Positions 45,459 through 57,720 of a DNA stretch of 64,000 nt are shown in pieces. The stretch spans positions 64,531,644 through 64,595,643 of the forward strand of contig OX393551.1 in assembly GCA_947650365.1 (NCBI GenBank). Reading direction: 5' to 3'. The first letter of the stretch is position 1, and each line of letters begins with the position of its first letter. The notes under the pieces were generated by a model. It searched no databases and had not been told where the DNA came from. It worked only from the letters and a program-made list of their open reading frames with translations. Position numbers and translations under genes: made by a program. This stretch comes from Chamaelirium japonicum. Lineage: Eukaryota; Streptophyta; Magnoliopsida; Liliales; Melanthiaceae.

Positions 45459-46536
45459 CCCCCTTGGCTTGCACAACCCACATGGCTTGCCCCTAAGGTG
45501 TGGAGCTAGCTAGGTACCTCACTCACACCAAAGACCTCACTTGTTGGGTGCCTCTAGTAATTTTACTATTTATCGTGGTGCCCTTAGTAAATTGGTGGGG
45601 TGCCCCTAGTAAAATGTCATATCTCACTTCTACCATGCTCTAGTGCTAAGCTCACTCACAGAGTGAGGTCCATATGGAATAGGGATGCACTTAGTATATC
45701 TCCTATAACTCTAGGGTTCGTCTAATAGATATGCTAACATACAAATCTACCATGATTTAGTGCCAAGACTCATGGAGCATAAACAGATTTAAGGTTTTTA
45801 GAATCAACTTCCTTTCTAGTGAGATAGAAAAATGTAACAAATCCGTATTAGTTGTGGTTAAGATGAAACCTTCAGGAACCGGGATTCATGTCTTCTAACC
45901 AAACTTGACTAACACACTACCCAGTGTTCTGTCAATCTTCTGAGCCCTGGTTAACCTGTGTAGCCACCTAGAGTGCGACGCAGACTTCACTTCAATTCTC
46001 CCAGACTTACTATACTCTCTTGCATACCCCTGCTCTCTGTTTATTATTAGTAATACAATGTACATTCACTTGGTACCATGATTCAACTTGAGTGATGGAG
46101 AGCAACATCAGACTCAAGTGATCATTTGACAAGGTTCCATCCAGGTTGAATCACCACAACGTACCTCCGGTCATTCTGGCCAAACAACTGAATCCAATCA
46201 ACAATCAATCTGTTGACCACCAGGCTTGAGTTTAGTGCAGTGTATGTCAAACCAAGGAATACATCTCCCGGTAGGGATGTGAATGTCCTACAGGAGTGGC
46301 GTGCCGATGCAACGCCAGTCTGGTAACCCAGTGCATCGTGTTATTAGGTCACCGGGTGGATACTCACATATTGGTGTACCAAAGTTATACACACAACTGA
46401 TTAGTCCATTGAACACAGTTTCTTGGGATTAAGGACTATTTGCTCTAAGCAGAAACATGGCTTAGTGCACCGACGTTACTCATCGATCTGTGCATCATGT
46501 TGTTTTCGTTTGACCATAGACAATGTGCCTGATAAT
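45459..46536 (-). mobile_element. Degraded LTR-retroelement fragment, copia-related
   Basis: The segment 46,340-46,536 matches 49,590-49,755 inside the copia LTR: ggttagtccaccagac beside gattagtccattgaac, aagcagaaacayggyttagt, and ccgatctgtgcaccgtgttg beside tcgatctgtgcatcatgttg. The remainder (45,470-46,330) is unclassified and has no open frame. A gypsy-like LTR appears to have inserted at its right end. Confidence 0.45.
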
Positions 46537-47218
46537 TATGGGTGCAAGATCTGGCTAACGCCTGACAGTGGGACCCAGACAGTAGGACCCGCAGCCCTGC
46601 CTGGGTCCCACAGGGACAACAATAGGATCCGCAGCCCTACTTGGGGCCCACGGAGACGACAGTGGGATCCGCAGCCCTGTCTGGGGCCCACAAATATTAT
46701 ATGGGGTCTGATAAATTTTCCCGGATATTTACTAGAACATCTGGTATTCCCAAACTGCTATAAATAACATACCCTCCAAACCTGAATTCATTTTCCATAT
46801 CCCACTTTCTGTTTTCCAGAGCTCCCAGAGCCTTCTAGTTTTCAGACTCCAGTAAACCCTTCTCCACCCACTGTCTACTTGTATAAGCACTCCTCGGCCT
46901 GTCGAGAATAACTCAACTTCTTCAGAGATAGTGGATTCAAAGGTTGTGTCATTACGGAGATGTAGACTTCGGCTAAACTTCGCTATCACATCCTATGTCA
47001 ACTCTCTCTCTTTCTCTCTACTCCATAGTGTCTGTGCAATAGCTAAACACGTGACAGCTCAGTCCTCTACAATGCAGGCGCTGCTTCTATACACTTATTT
47101 TCCTACCTTATCGCCCTATAGCTTTGAGCAACTCTCGTTCCAGAGCATCGCACCTAAAATTCTACCCTTTATTTGATTGTTAGAGGAGGACCGTACGACG
47201 ACCGTAATCTCCCCCATA
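46537..47218 (+). mobile_element. Decayed 5' LTR of a gypsy-like gag element
   Basis: It begins TATGGGTGCAAGATCTGG, comparable to TGTGGGTGCAAAAATTG of the intact element at 54-63 kb read in its own orientation. It ends ATCTCCCCCATA. Directly after it, TGGCTCCGTCTGTGGGA (47,222-47,238) corresponds to the primer site TGGCGTCGTCTGTGGGA of the intact element. A unit of about 45 bp (gggayccgcagccctgyctg) is repeated three times at 46,568-46,692. Confidence 0.6.
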
Positions 47219-47696
47219 GTTTGGCTCCGTCTGTGGGATCATTTCCTATCAACTAGCGATCTCCAGGCTTTCCAGTTTCTTCGATCAAGCGTAACTATCG
47301 ATTGCCCGAGCAATTTGTCTGTCTCCATCGCTACACCAGAATGGCGAAGACACGACCTGTGGACCAGTCAGAGGCAAACAACATGAGCATCCGATAACTC
47401 GCTCAATGAGTCATCGGTTCGCAAAGAGCCTACACCAAGAGCAACAACCTGCTGTGGATTCAAGGAGTCGCCCGTCAATTGATCGCATTGGTCAGGATCA
47501 ACCTCGACAGTCTCCTTAGCTTACCGCAGTGACTCCTTAATGTTTGGAGAAAGCGCAAGTCTCACCCGTCACTGACCCTCAGGTGACGTATCAGATCACG
47601 ACAGAAGACTTCCAACTCTTCACTCTCATGAAGCAGAACGCTGCTCTCATGGTTGAGAGGGACTCCCTCTGATAAATCACCATCGAGATAGGAGTC

Positions 47697-47993
47697 ACTA
47701 CAAAAAAAAGTATTATTACTGACAGAAATCTTCCGTCGGTAATAAATTATAACCGTCGGTATAATTTTATGGTGACGAACAAGATTTTCGTCATCGAGAA
47801 AAGATGGCATCGAGAAAGTAAACAATGACGGCTTAAATTATCCGTCGGTAATAAACATTAATACTGACGGATATTTATAATTTGTCGGTACAATATGATT
47901 ATTTAAAATTTTTATTAAAGCTTATTACCTACGGATCCTTATCATCCGTCGATAAATATATATATAAATACCAACAGGTAAAAGACTCTCATC

Positions 47994-48030
<37 letters not shown>

Positions 48031-48084
48031 ACTGACGGGGTCTAGGTTTTCGTTGGTAAAGATATATATTTTACCGATAGAAAT
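47697..48084. mobile_element. CACTA-like terminal fragment
   Basis: It starts CACTACAAAAAAAAGTATTA, the hallmark terminus of CACTA (En/Spm) elements. Subterminal words taccgtcggtaataaa and actgacggata follow in both orientations. A (TG)n tract lies at 47,996-48,028. No opposite terminus is present; the piece runs into the Cassandra copy. Confidence 0.6.
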
Positions 48085-48636
48085 TGTATAATTAAGTAGC
48101 TAAGAATTTCCTTCTCTCCAAGTGATGTGGGGTTAACTCGTGGCCTTGTACACCTCACCTCATCCATCTTGGTATCATAGCCTCAAGAGTCTTGGCTCTT
48201 GACTTTCGGCTATTGGATCTTGGTCGTCACAGTTGACCCCTCTTATGGGCTACACTTCCACGTGTATGGCTAGACCCCCCAATGTGAGGAGAACCGGCTC
48301 TAATACCATTTTGTAACATCTGGTCAAAACACACAAGATATTGTTCGCTTTGCTCGTGCCCAGACGAGGACTTCCCATGGGGTCACCCATGCTAATACTA
48401 CTCTCGCTCAAGCATGCTTAACTATGAAATTCTTACAAAATCCCTAGCAACACACAGTTTTAAAACTTGTCTTTTATTTTTAGGTGGGAAAATTATATAA
48501 GTAGTTCATGATCTCCTTCTCTTTATGCGATGTGGGGCTAACTCATGGCCTTGTACATCTCACCTCACTTCATCCATCTTGGTATCACAACCTCACGAGT
48601 CTTGGCTCTTGGCTATTGGATCTTGGTCATCATAAT
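48085..48636 (-). mobile_element. Second Cassandra-type element, truncated
   Basis: A partial LTR (about 48,085-48,231), an internal region with a well-kept primer site (TGGTATTAGAGC on the minus strand, about 48,298-48,309), and a second LTR (48,312 to about 48,636). The 5S-like segment is at 48,364-48,436. This LTR is about 325 bp because it lacks the tRNA-like insert of the 43.9-kb copy. Its outer end is replaced by an inverted fragment. Confidence 0.75.
48364..48436 (-). ncRNA. 5S rRNA-like segment in second Cassandra LTR
   Basis: On the minus strand: ttcatagttaagcatgcttg, agcgagagtagtattagcat, gggtgacc, tgggaagtcctcgtc. All three internal promoter regions are recognisable, with scattered changes. 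Confidence 0.8.
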
Positions 48637-48711
48637 GGGTGACTTCCTCGAAAGTTCTCGTGTGAGCACGGGCAAAGCACAATATCTTGTGTGTTTGGGG
48701 CGGATGTTACA
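48637..48711 (+). mobile_element. Inverted fragment of a Cassandra LTR end
   Basis: The plus strand reads gggtgacttcctcgaaagtt, then tgtgtttggggcggatgttaca. This is the 3' end of the 5S-like segment and the LTR terminus in the orientation opposite to the adjoining element. It ends precisely at TTACA, so it looks like one end of an inverted or recombined copy. Confidence 0.65.
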
Positions 48712-49512
48712 GGTTCGATCACTAGAGGACGAAGTATCTTTGTGACAATATGTTCCAAGAATCCATCAGCGAAGAGAAGCACGTGATCCACAAGCTCCTC
48801 TCTATGCATGGGAAGATCAGACTCAGGTCTATCAGTCGATTCAGTGCCAAGATCAGCATGACTTGACCAACACTGAAGGTCAACTTAATCAAACTATCCT
48901 CCAAACACCCTTTCCTTACAATTGGCGAGCTTCAACCTTACCAAAATTCAACTGCATGAAGAGAGATCCAACTCTCCACATCTTGGCGTTCAAGAAAGCA
49001 CTCACTCTTTATAAATACGACAATCATGTGTTGTGTGGTACATTCGCAGGAAGCCTCGATGAGTCTTGATCTCTTGACTGGTACGATAATCTTCCAGCGA
49101 GTTGATTCGAAGACCTGGCAGATCAGTTCACTCAACACTATCGGCTGAACTTGAAGCCATAGAAGTCGCTCGATCGACACTCTATATAGACTCCGGATGG
49201 GATCAGATGAATCCTTTCGGAGCTACATTTGAAGATTCTGTAACAAACATGCAGCGTACTTCAGTCGGCATCTAGACGATGAGGCAGTCCCGCCTTTCAA
49301 AACGGTCTATGCTATGAGCTAAACATCTCCAACGACTTATTTTCTCTGGTGGTTCTATACGCTTCTGCGAGACCTTCACAATGCCACCATATACTTATCG
49401 ATCCAAATTCGAAAAAGGGAGATATCAACAAAATATTTTTACTCATTGATCTATATTAATTTCGAAGAGAGAAAAATCGACCAATTATTATTAATATTTT
49501 ATAAGTTCTAAC

Positions 49513-50026
49513 TGTTGGAAATAAATCCATGGTAGAGGCCCGCAGCGGAAGCAAAGAGAAGGTTTTGGATCATTGCATCCGGATCCTCACACATTGGTGC
49601 GCCAAAGCACCACACAACTGGTTAGTCCACCAGACATGGTTCCTTAGGGTTTAGGACCGTTTTACCCTAAGCAGAAACACGGTTTAGTGCACCGGTGTCT
49701 GCTCACCGATCTGTGCACCGTGTTGGTTCCGTTCGGCCACAGACACTATGCCTGGTAATGACCGTGGTGGAGACACCCATGCTCTGTCATCCCAACAGCT
49801 TATTCTGATAGGACGACCAACCCTTATCAGAGCTGCGAACGTATATAGGTTACATGGGACCAGTCCCTTGAGTCTCCCACTCAAGTGGATTACCATGTAG
49901 CCATGGCTCTCTGTTTTGTAATCAGAACACGTACTAAGGTACGTACCAATATGCAATCCTATACTATCAACCATACATAGCTAAACTATAGGTTTTTACG
50001 AGCTGTAGACCTCACCAATTCTAACA
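49513..50026 (-). mobile_element. 3' LTR of a Ty1/copia element, 514 bp
   Basis: In the minus orientation the LTR starts TGTTAGAATTGGTGAGG directly after the purine tract of gacctagtgggagat (50,027-50,041), a classic copia arrangement. It ends ATTTATTTCCAACA at 49,513. The matching 5' LTR was not found and probably lies beyond the window's right edge. Confidence 0.75.
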
Positions 50027-50041
50027 ATCTCCCACTAGGTC

Positions 50042-53000
50042 TAACGAGGAATAATGATGTTGAGCTCTGTATCTTCTACATGCTGCCCAAAAGCCTTTGC
50101 AGGAATTCCCTAAAGGAATTGGCAACATTGTCTGTAGATTCCACCTCAGTACCGCTACTTGCATTTTCTCCTATAACTGTCGTATCAAGTAGAGTTTGTA
50201 CTTGATGGGTTTCCCCTCATGGTGGTGCCTAGTCTTCTTGGACCTTGCTTACCGCTCTTCTGTTGCAACAACAGATAACTGAGCCTCTGGTACGCGTCCC
50301 AAGTTTTCTAAGAACTTCCTAAGCCTTACCACCTGATATACTACCTCGCACGCAACAACGTGCTAAGCCTCTGTGGTAGAGTCTGTGATGCACTCTTGCT
50401 TCATACTCTACCAACTACCGCTTCTAATCCCAAGATAAAAACTATTCCTGAAATCGATTCTCTGGAACGCACATCTGACACCATAGTCAGATCCTGTGTG
50501 TCCAATCGATATCAGAACCTGTGAAGTGTAAGCTAACTCACAATCCTTACTTAATGAGGATTTCTGAGTATACCCTTCACTTTAGTCCAGTGATTTGGAC
50601 CCGGGTTCGACTGAAACCAACCCATGAATCCTGCTACGTAATAGATATCTAGCCTCGTAAACTGAATCTGGATATAATCTTATCTTCATGTGTAGCCTGT
50701 GACAGCAAGAGAACCTTGCTCTGGTTATCTCGAGTTACCCTGATTCCCAGAGCATAACTCGCCTCACTAGGGTCTTTTACATTAAATTGTGATGACTACA
50801 AACCTTTACCGTAAACAATATTCTTACATCATTTTCAATCAGTAGAATATCGTTAACGTAAAGTACTAAATACACCCTTGTAGCTATTTCACCTTTCTTG
50901 TACCCACTTGGTTTATCATCATTCTGATCAAATCCGTGTGAGCGGATTCCCTTGATCAAAATAGATATTCCATCCTGGATGCTTGCATCAGTCCATAAAT
51001 GGACCGTTGCTACTTGCATTCTAAATCTTCCTAACCTACTGACACAAAGCCTGGGGCTACTCATCCATATGTCCTTTCCAAATTTCCGTTAGGGAATAAC
51101 TGTCTTGACATCCATCAACCAGATCTCCCAACTATAATGGGCTACGAATGGATTAAGAGGATCCGTTATAGACTTAGGCATAGCTACCAGTGAGATGGTT
51201 TTGACATAGTCAATCCCTTCTCCTTTGGCAACTAATCTAGCTACTTAAGTCTTAATCGGGTGCTCTTCTTATACACCTTCTACACCCTGAAGGGTGATAG
51301 TGCTATAAGTGTCAAGACTGTTCCAAGGGACATTGATGCAAATTTGCCTCCATGGTCTTTTCTCAGTCAGAGCTGTCGGAAGCTCCCACTACTTCTTCGT
51401 AGCTTTAGGGATCATCCTCCTGAAACTCTGGACTAACTATCGAAGTTTCTCCATAGTATCTTTCAGGCGCTCTGATGGTCCCATAACGACGAGGTGGTGG
51501 TGGTACAAAGGAAGCTCCCACTACTTCTTCTTAGCTCTAAGGATCATCCTCCTAAAACTCTGGATTAACTATCAAAGTTTCTCCATAGTATCTTTCAGGA
51601 GCTCTGATGGTCCCACAACGACGAGGTGGTGGAGGTACTAAGTGAATCGTTTCTACAGTACCTGGTATACTAGTTTCTGTATCATCTACTCCCACTACGT
51701 TTTCAGATGCGCACTCTCTACAAGTACCCAGTAGTTCACCCAGAACTACCTTACCGGTAAACTTATGGTCTATAATATAATCCTGGTCTAGGTAGATGGT
51801 ATTCGTAGAAACGATTACCTCCTAACCTCAAGATCATAAAACAGTCCACCTTATGCCTCCAAAGGGTAACCTACAAATAGATACACCTGGAACTTCATTT
51901 CCATCTCATCCCTCTTGTCCTTTTGCACAAGTGCAGGACAACCCTATATCTCGAGACACTATAGTGTCAGCTTTCGCTTAGACCATAGCTCTCTATAGGT
52001 CTGAGGCACTAATCTAGATGTGAGATAATTTCAGATATAAGCTACTGTTTTAAGGTACAACCCCACCAAAAGGTGGGTAGTACACTTGGGAATATTCATT
52101 ATACTACGGACCATGTCAAACAGAGTCCGATTCCTTCTCTTGGAGACTTCATTTTGACGTGTCATCCTTGGAGCATTTAACTGGGAGATAATCTCATGCT
52201 CCCTCAGGATCCTATGGAACTCATCCGATAGTGACTTATTACTTCGATTAAATCGAAGAGACTCCTATCATCTGGACGCTCTTGGAACCATAGACGTCAA
52301 AATTAACTAACACCAATACCTTAGTGGCCATTTTAGTTATTCTGCCTTTCAGATTACACTCATAGGTTAGAAGGATCTCCGATGAATCTGTGAACAGAAA
52401 CTCAGCCTTCTATTACCTTTGAATTTATCTAAGGCAGAATATCTAAATCAGAGGGGTCACAAATGGGATAGCTTCTCCGAAGGATTTAGATGAATTTCAA
52501 TTAGACGCTACAGCTGTCATGAAATCTATTTCCGAATTAGGATTAAATACAAAGAGATTATTCTGATCTATTCCTCTAGTAATGAAGCTATCTATTCAGT
52601 TTAAGATACACACCTACGGTGCTGTCTAAAACTAAAAACTTCATTTACCAAGGAGGAAACAGAACTACATCTCTAAAAAATCAAAACCCGTGTTTCGGAA
52701 AAACTAAGACAATCATATCTAACAGCTTCCGCATTAGCTTATGGCATCAGTACCTATGTTAGGATTACTTCACTATAAAGTAGCCTTCTGCTTTCCTTGA
52801 ATCTCTGTAGACCCGAAGTCTACATTCCAAGAAGCATAAGAACTGCTACTAGATAGCGACTCAACTCCTAACACCCTGAGACCATAATCAATATTTAAAT
52901 ATTCCCTATACTTGCCAAAACGGAAACACTTCCGTCCTTAGCGTTACCAGACTTAGGAGTCCAAACCAGTTTCTGTACTAAAATAGTTTTCGATCTCTTA

Positions 53001-54215
53001 TAAGTTACTCACTTTGGTCATTCTAAAGAAGACCTAGGTTAAGCACTAAAGGCTTTGCCTTTAATCTTGATCCCATCCTTTGTCTCTTGGAAATCTCCTT
53101 AGAAGTTCTGCGTTTATCATCTCTAACTTGTTAAAGCTAAAGTTTCTGATAACGCCTTCGAAGGTTCCAGACAAGGATGCAAGACAGACGTCTTCCACCA
53201 CCTCGTCATCTGGCACCATGTCTTTGGAATCTAGTTCGATCTGGAACTCAAAGATGTGTTCCCGAACAAGCATACCCACTGACATCTCGGTACCGACAAG
53301 TATCTTGGTAGATAAGCGATGAGTCTACCGACTTCGCATAGCAGACATCTAATGCAAGTAAAACTTTATTTGAGAAGACCTGGCATATCTCTGACTTGCT
53401 TCTAAGGAGTTGTCCGCAAGTCTGCTATAACATAGCACTTGCACATCTCCTCAGACTCTCGCTAGTCATCATATGCCCTAGTTAGTGCCCTAGTGATATC
53501 TGGACCCGTTAAGTCTAGTACAGGGATATTTAGATTACATGCCAATGTACATTTACTACCCTATGCATAAGCTAAAGAAAGCGCTTCCGCTCTACGTAGT
53601 TAGAGACTCGATAACTGGTTCTCTTATGGGATAGCGGATAGGGGAACTATATGGTTGAATGAAAAAGAATGTATGAAAAACTTATTTTATGGATTTTGAA
53701 AATAAGCTAATTATATCCAAATGTCAGCGCTACCCTCACAGCGAAGACACCTTTATGGATTAATTTAACCATGTATGTAAGATCTCGAAATAGGTTGCAC
53801 CTGTCCGAGGGGGCAGTGTGCAGGTCATCCGCTTACACGGGTCTTTCCCTTGACCCTATCCAAATCTGCCAACTAAGGGCTTTGATGAACCATGGTTATC
53901 TTTTGGCCAGTACCACGTGATCATCATTGTCTATGCAATGAATACATCATGTGTACTTCGGATGCTTAACCACGAGCCTAGGCAATTACGAAACGGAAGT
54001 TCTTACGGCCCCCACGAGGGTGAGTAAAGCCTGAACCCTTGGCGCCGTAACCGCCATATCCCGAGGGAGATCACTAAGTAGCTTAGCATGGAAAAACATA
54101 GCTCTCACCCGAGGGGGTTGTTGAATTATGCCCTCCCACCCGAGCACGAAGTGATTGGCCGTGGAGGCCAGGGGATCTCTAAAAGTCCTCTCTCGCATCC
54201 CTTATTAAATTTGAG
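50042..54215 (-). pseudogene. Decayed Ty1/copia internal region (gag, integrase and RT remnants)
   Basis: Reading the minus strand from right to left, recognisable remnants are Gag at 53,061-53,285 (LVREHIFEFQIEL, LASLSGTFEGVIRNFSFNKL), the integrase C-terminal side at about 51,850-51,936 (GCPALVQKDKRDE, YLFVGYP), and reverse transcriptase at about 50,820-51,060 (SHGFDQNDDKPSGYKK, then LVLYVNDILLI). The catalytic YVDD is YVND (50,849-50,860). Stops and frameshifts are frequent. The domain order fits Ty1/copia. Its 5' part is separated by the gag-only element inserted at 54,221. Confidence 0.72.
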
Positions 54216-54220
54216 GGTTA

Positions 54221-54834
54221 TGTGGGGGGAAATTTCCGAGCTGCCTTGATCGGGAACCCCGCCCTACAGCCTTGATTGAATGTTGATGGTTTGTAGAGTT
54301 AGAGAGTTGGGAGAGTAGATAGAGAGAGTAGAGAGTGATGACACAAGGATTGGTGACGGAGTTCTGTCTTACGACCTACATCTCTGGGCGAGAGGTGCCA
54401 CCTGATCTTCACTATAATTTGAGTAAATGAGGGTTGAGCGTTCTCTCGACAGGCCGAGAGAAGCTTCTTACAATGTGTTTGTACGGAGCAATTAGAAGAG
54501 TTCAAGAGGAAGAATGAAGGACTCTGGCTCTGGATCTGGAATCCCTCTTCCTCTGATCGAATGACCAACCCCCTTCCTGGATGCCTCGGGGGTCCTTTTA
54601 TAGCGTAGGCATGTGCCCGATATAGCAGTGATGATGTGGCGCTGATGACGTGGCACTGGTTCTGGGCCTCCTTGCTGGGCCTTTATTGGGCCGTTGTTCG
54701 GGCCCAATAAGGGGGAGGGCTTGATTTGCGAGCCCCGTAGAGTGGGCCCATGAACCCGGGTGGGCTTACTCACTTGGGCCGTTGCGCGGGCCCATGCCGC
54801 TTTGATCCGGTCCGGTACAATTTTTGCACCCACA
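54221..54834 (-). repeat. 3' LTR of the gag-only element
   Basis: 614 bp. On the minus strand a strong TATA box, CTATAAAAGG, lies at about 54,594-54,603, about 235 bp from the LTR start. Relative to the other LTR the net length difference is 15 bp, mainly a gatgatgtggcgct repeat near 54,635. Confidence 0.88.
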
Positions 54835-54957
54835 GTTATCCCCTCCCAGTCGGGTCAGGACCCCCTGGGTCGGCTGGGATTCCAAGGTGCAAACGCCTTA
54901 GGATCCTGGCATGGTTGGCAAGGGTCGTCGGTGCCGCGGTTCGTATTAGCAGAGTCT

Positions 54958-55250
54958 CCTTCTGCCGATGCTGAGACCCTTTTGGCGCGAGCCAAAAAGT
55001 CTCGGTTTTGCAAGGGGGCGTTTCTGAAAAAGCAGTGTGTTTTCCGACCGAGTGGATACCGAGAGGATACCGAGGGGGTACCGAGAGGATACCGAGAGGG
55101 TACCGAGACCCTTTTGGTGCAAGCCAAAAAGTCTCGGTTTTGCAAGGGTGTGTTTCCGAAAAAGCAGTGTGTTTTCCGATCGAGTGGATACCGAGAGGAT
55201 ACCAAGGGGGTACCAAGAGGATACCGAGAGGGTACCGAGACACTTCTCCT
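54958..55250. repeat. Two tandem copies of a unit of about 132 bp with nested GGATACCGAGA words
   Basis: Each copy runs gagacccttttggygc, caaaaagtctcggttttgca, aaagcagtgtgttttccga, then five short units ggataccgagag / gggtaccgagag. The overlapping long frames on both strands are products of the repeat. Confidence 0.75.
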
Positions 55251-55317
55251 TTTTCCAAACCGAGAGAATACCGAGCCGCACGTCCGTGATGATCGTGGGT
55301 CCGTGCTTTTCGGTGTG

Positions 55318-55329
55318 AGCAGCTCTCTC

Positions 55330-55389
<60 letters not shown>

Positions 55390-55560
55390 CAGCCTTCATT
55401 CACGTGAGGTTGCAGCTACCCCGCTCTCTCTTTCCTCTTTGGCTTCTCTCTTTCCTTCTCTATTTTTCATTCACGTGAGAGAGAGAGAGCAGCGTCCCTC
55501 TCTCTCTCTCTCTCTTTCCTTTCTCTCTCTCTTTCCTTCTCTGTTTCTCTTTTTTTTTTT
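55318..55560. repeat. (CT)n and (GA)n tracts
   Basis: CT runs at about 55,340-55,384 and 55,497-55,516, a short GA run at about 55,478-55,490, and T-rich sequence. Cacgtgag occurs twice around them (about 55,401 and 55,472). Confidence 0.8.
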
Positions 55561-57125
55561 GTTCGCGTGGTACAGCAGCAACAGCAGCGGCAGTGTCAGG
55601 GTGGAGGTCGGCAGGCAGCGGCGGCGGGTCACGGGATCTGGCCAGGTGGCGAGGCGCGGCACGAGAGGAGGCGATCGTGCCGGACGCGAGGCCTAGGCCG
55701 GGTGCGCACGGGTCCGGGCTTCAGCCAGTGCGGGCTGGTGGAGCGGCACAGACGGCGAGTTGCGGAGGCCGGCAGAGCAGCGTTTTTTTCCTTCTGTTTT
55801 CGGTGAGAGGAACACGCGAGAGGGGGGCCTTGGGCTGCTACGAGGCGGAGCGTGAGAAGAGGGGATTGGTACGTCCGACCCTCTCTCTCTTCTCTGCTGC
55901 GAGATACACACAGGGGGTCCGACCCCCTCTCTCATCTCTACTGCGACACGCACCTGGGGCTTCGAGGAGATACGCATAGCGCAGGGGGGGGGGTTGGATC
56001 GGTTTGTCCGACCCCCGGGGGTTGGAGGAGACACGCGTAGCTGGGGGTTGGATCGGTTCGTCCGACCCCCTCTCTCCTCTATGCTGCAGAGATGCACACG
56101 GGCTTGGAGGAGACACGCGTAGTGGGGGGGAGGGTTTGGATCGGTTCGTCCAACCCCCCCGGGCTAGCTCGAGTAGCTGCATCGAGGAACACATGGATGG
56201 GAGGGAGCGTGAGGTTCATCGGACCCCCCTCGAGTTGCCTCGGATTGCTGCGATGACGGCATGGGTTTGCTAACACGGGCTTCGCGCTAGTCAATGGTGA
56301 AAGAGGAGGTCGTCTCCTCTTTGTTGAACATATCCCTTCCACCGTGGACGAGCACGTGCCGCCCCCTCTCCTCGTCATTGATGGAGATGACACGCTGTAT
56401 CGTGGCCTCGAGAGAAGGCCTTTCGTAGTAGAAGTTGGCATCCTGATTAACCACGTTGCATTCATCGTTTGAAACGTAGATCCGCATGTCTGTGAGAGCA
56501 AAGGTGGCCCTTTTTATCATTTTGGGCCACCGCGGGGTGCTTGAGTGCATGCACATGCGCGACGCATGAGTCCCCTCTGCACGTGTTGCGTTGGGTCTAC
56601 CGTGTAACTTCTCCACTGCTGGTCTTCCGAGAGAAAGGTTTTGAAAGCTTCCAACAGCCGTAACTTTTCATATGTGCGTCGGATGAATGCGTATAAGGTG
56701 CCGTTGTGTAGGCACCGAAAAAACGGTCAAAGTGGACGTGAAACATTGTTCGCCTTGACGAGTAACTTTTTCGGTATTCACCTTTATAGAGAGATGACTC
56801 TTAAGAGCGCGCCAGCCGGGTTTTAGGCTAGCGTCTTGAAGAGGCATAGATTCGCGGTAACTCATCCGTCTCTGTTCGACACCCAACTGCACCTAGTTAC
56901 TGTATTCACTAGGGAATGCAGTCGGGCCCTTAGTGATGACGCGATGGTTACCATGAGTCCACCCCCAGATGAGAAGGAAGAACCTTGCTTGTGAAGTTTG
57001 TACAGCCAACTCAATAGGTTTGGATGAGATGCTATCCAACAGACCCAATGGAAGACAGCTCTTCGTCTTTCAATGATCATTGTGTGTGGATGACACTTGA
57101 ATCGGGTTGACTAATAGGTTTGGGT
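55561..57125. other. Non-coding GC-rich interior of the gag-only element
   Basis: The words tccgaccccctctct, gagatacgc/gagacacgc and ggttggatcggtt recur irregularly at 55,875-56,210, giving open but repetitive frames on both strands. The 56,280-57,100 part shows no repeat and no protein domain. I found no pol-type motif in any frame. Confidence 0.5.
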
Positions 57126-57720
57126 GACGTCGAGCACCCCCCCCTCTCGGTTTTCTGACGAAACCAAGGGGTGGGTTGATATTGATGCCGAACACCTCCT
57201 CTCTTGGTTTTCTATCGAAACCAAGGGGTGGGCTGCTGATGGTATGCCATTGCTCCCTCCCCACTCGGTTTTTGTGTGAAACCGAGGGGGGGGGCTGCTT
57301 GTTGATGCCAACACACACCCCCTCTCGGTTTTCTGACGAAACCGAGGGGTGTGCTGCTGACAAAAACCCCTCTCGGTTTTCTAACGAAACCGAGGGATGT
57401 ACTGCTGATGGTGTGCGTCACCCCCTTCCTACTCGGTTTTTGTGCGAAACAGAGGGGGGGTTGCTTGTTGATGCCGACACACACCCCCTCTCGGTTTTCT
57501 GACGAAACCGAGGGGTGTGCTGCTGACGGGGTGCCGTCACCCCCTCCATACTCGGTTTTTGTGCGAAACCGAGGGGGGTTGCTTGTTGATGCCGACACAC
57601 ACCCCCTCTCGGTTTTCTGACGAAACCGAGGGGTATGCTACTGATGGTGTGCCGTCACCCCTTCCCCACTCGGTTTTTGTGCGAAACCGAGGGGGGGCTG
57701 CTTGTGGATGCCGACACCCC
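57126..57720. repeat. Tandem array, about 116-bp unit, of CTCGGTTT/AAACCGAG hairpins
   Basis: Each unit has two short hairpins, CTCGGTTTT-ctgacg-AAACCGAG and CTCGGTTTTT-gtgcg-AAACCGAG. They are separated by gtgctgctgacggtgtg and cttgttgatgccgacac words. Hairpin starts include 57,145, 57,262, 57,321, 57,369, 57,432, 57,488, 57,552, 57,604 and 57,669. The many overlapping frames encode repeat-derived peptides and are not taken as genes. Confidence 0.8.

Larger units (their letters stand above)
47340..49320 (+). pseudogene. Decayed Ty3/gypsy-type gag, interrupted by two insertions
   Basis: Pieces in order match the intact Gag at 60,545-62,221. They are VTYQITTEDFQLF and QNAALMVERDSL (about 47,580-47,670), then after a gap LPKFNCMKRDPTLHILAFKK and NHVLCGTFAGSLDES (48,936-49,069), then RLRMGSDESFRSY (about 49,185-49,230). 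Many stops and frame changes are present. Between the first two pieces lie a CACTA-like fragment and a Cassandra. It is a dead, older relative of the gag-only element, in the opposite orientation. Confidence 0.75.

Noticed and set aside
46423..46767. 114-aa plus-strand frame
   Set aside because: It spans a copia LTR fragment, a gypsy LTR start and a three-copy tandem repeat.
47882..48091. Frame with a Cys-Val run
   Set aside because: Translation of a (TG)n microsatellite inside the CACTA-like fragment.
51309..51641. 110-aa plus-strand frame with an internal repeat
   Set aside because: It lies antisense to the decayed copia internal region and comes from a local duplication of about 115 bp (51,390-51,640).
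54760..55407. 215-aa plus and 187-aa minus frames beside the 3' LTR
   Set aside because: They cover the LTR end, two tandem copies and a (CT)n tract, with no protein domain.
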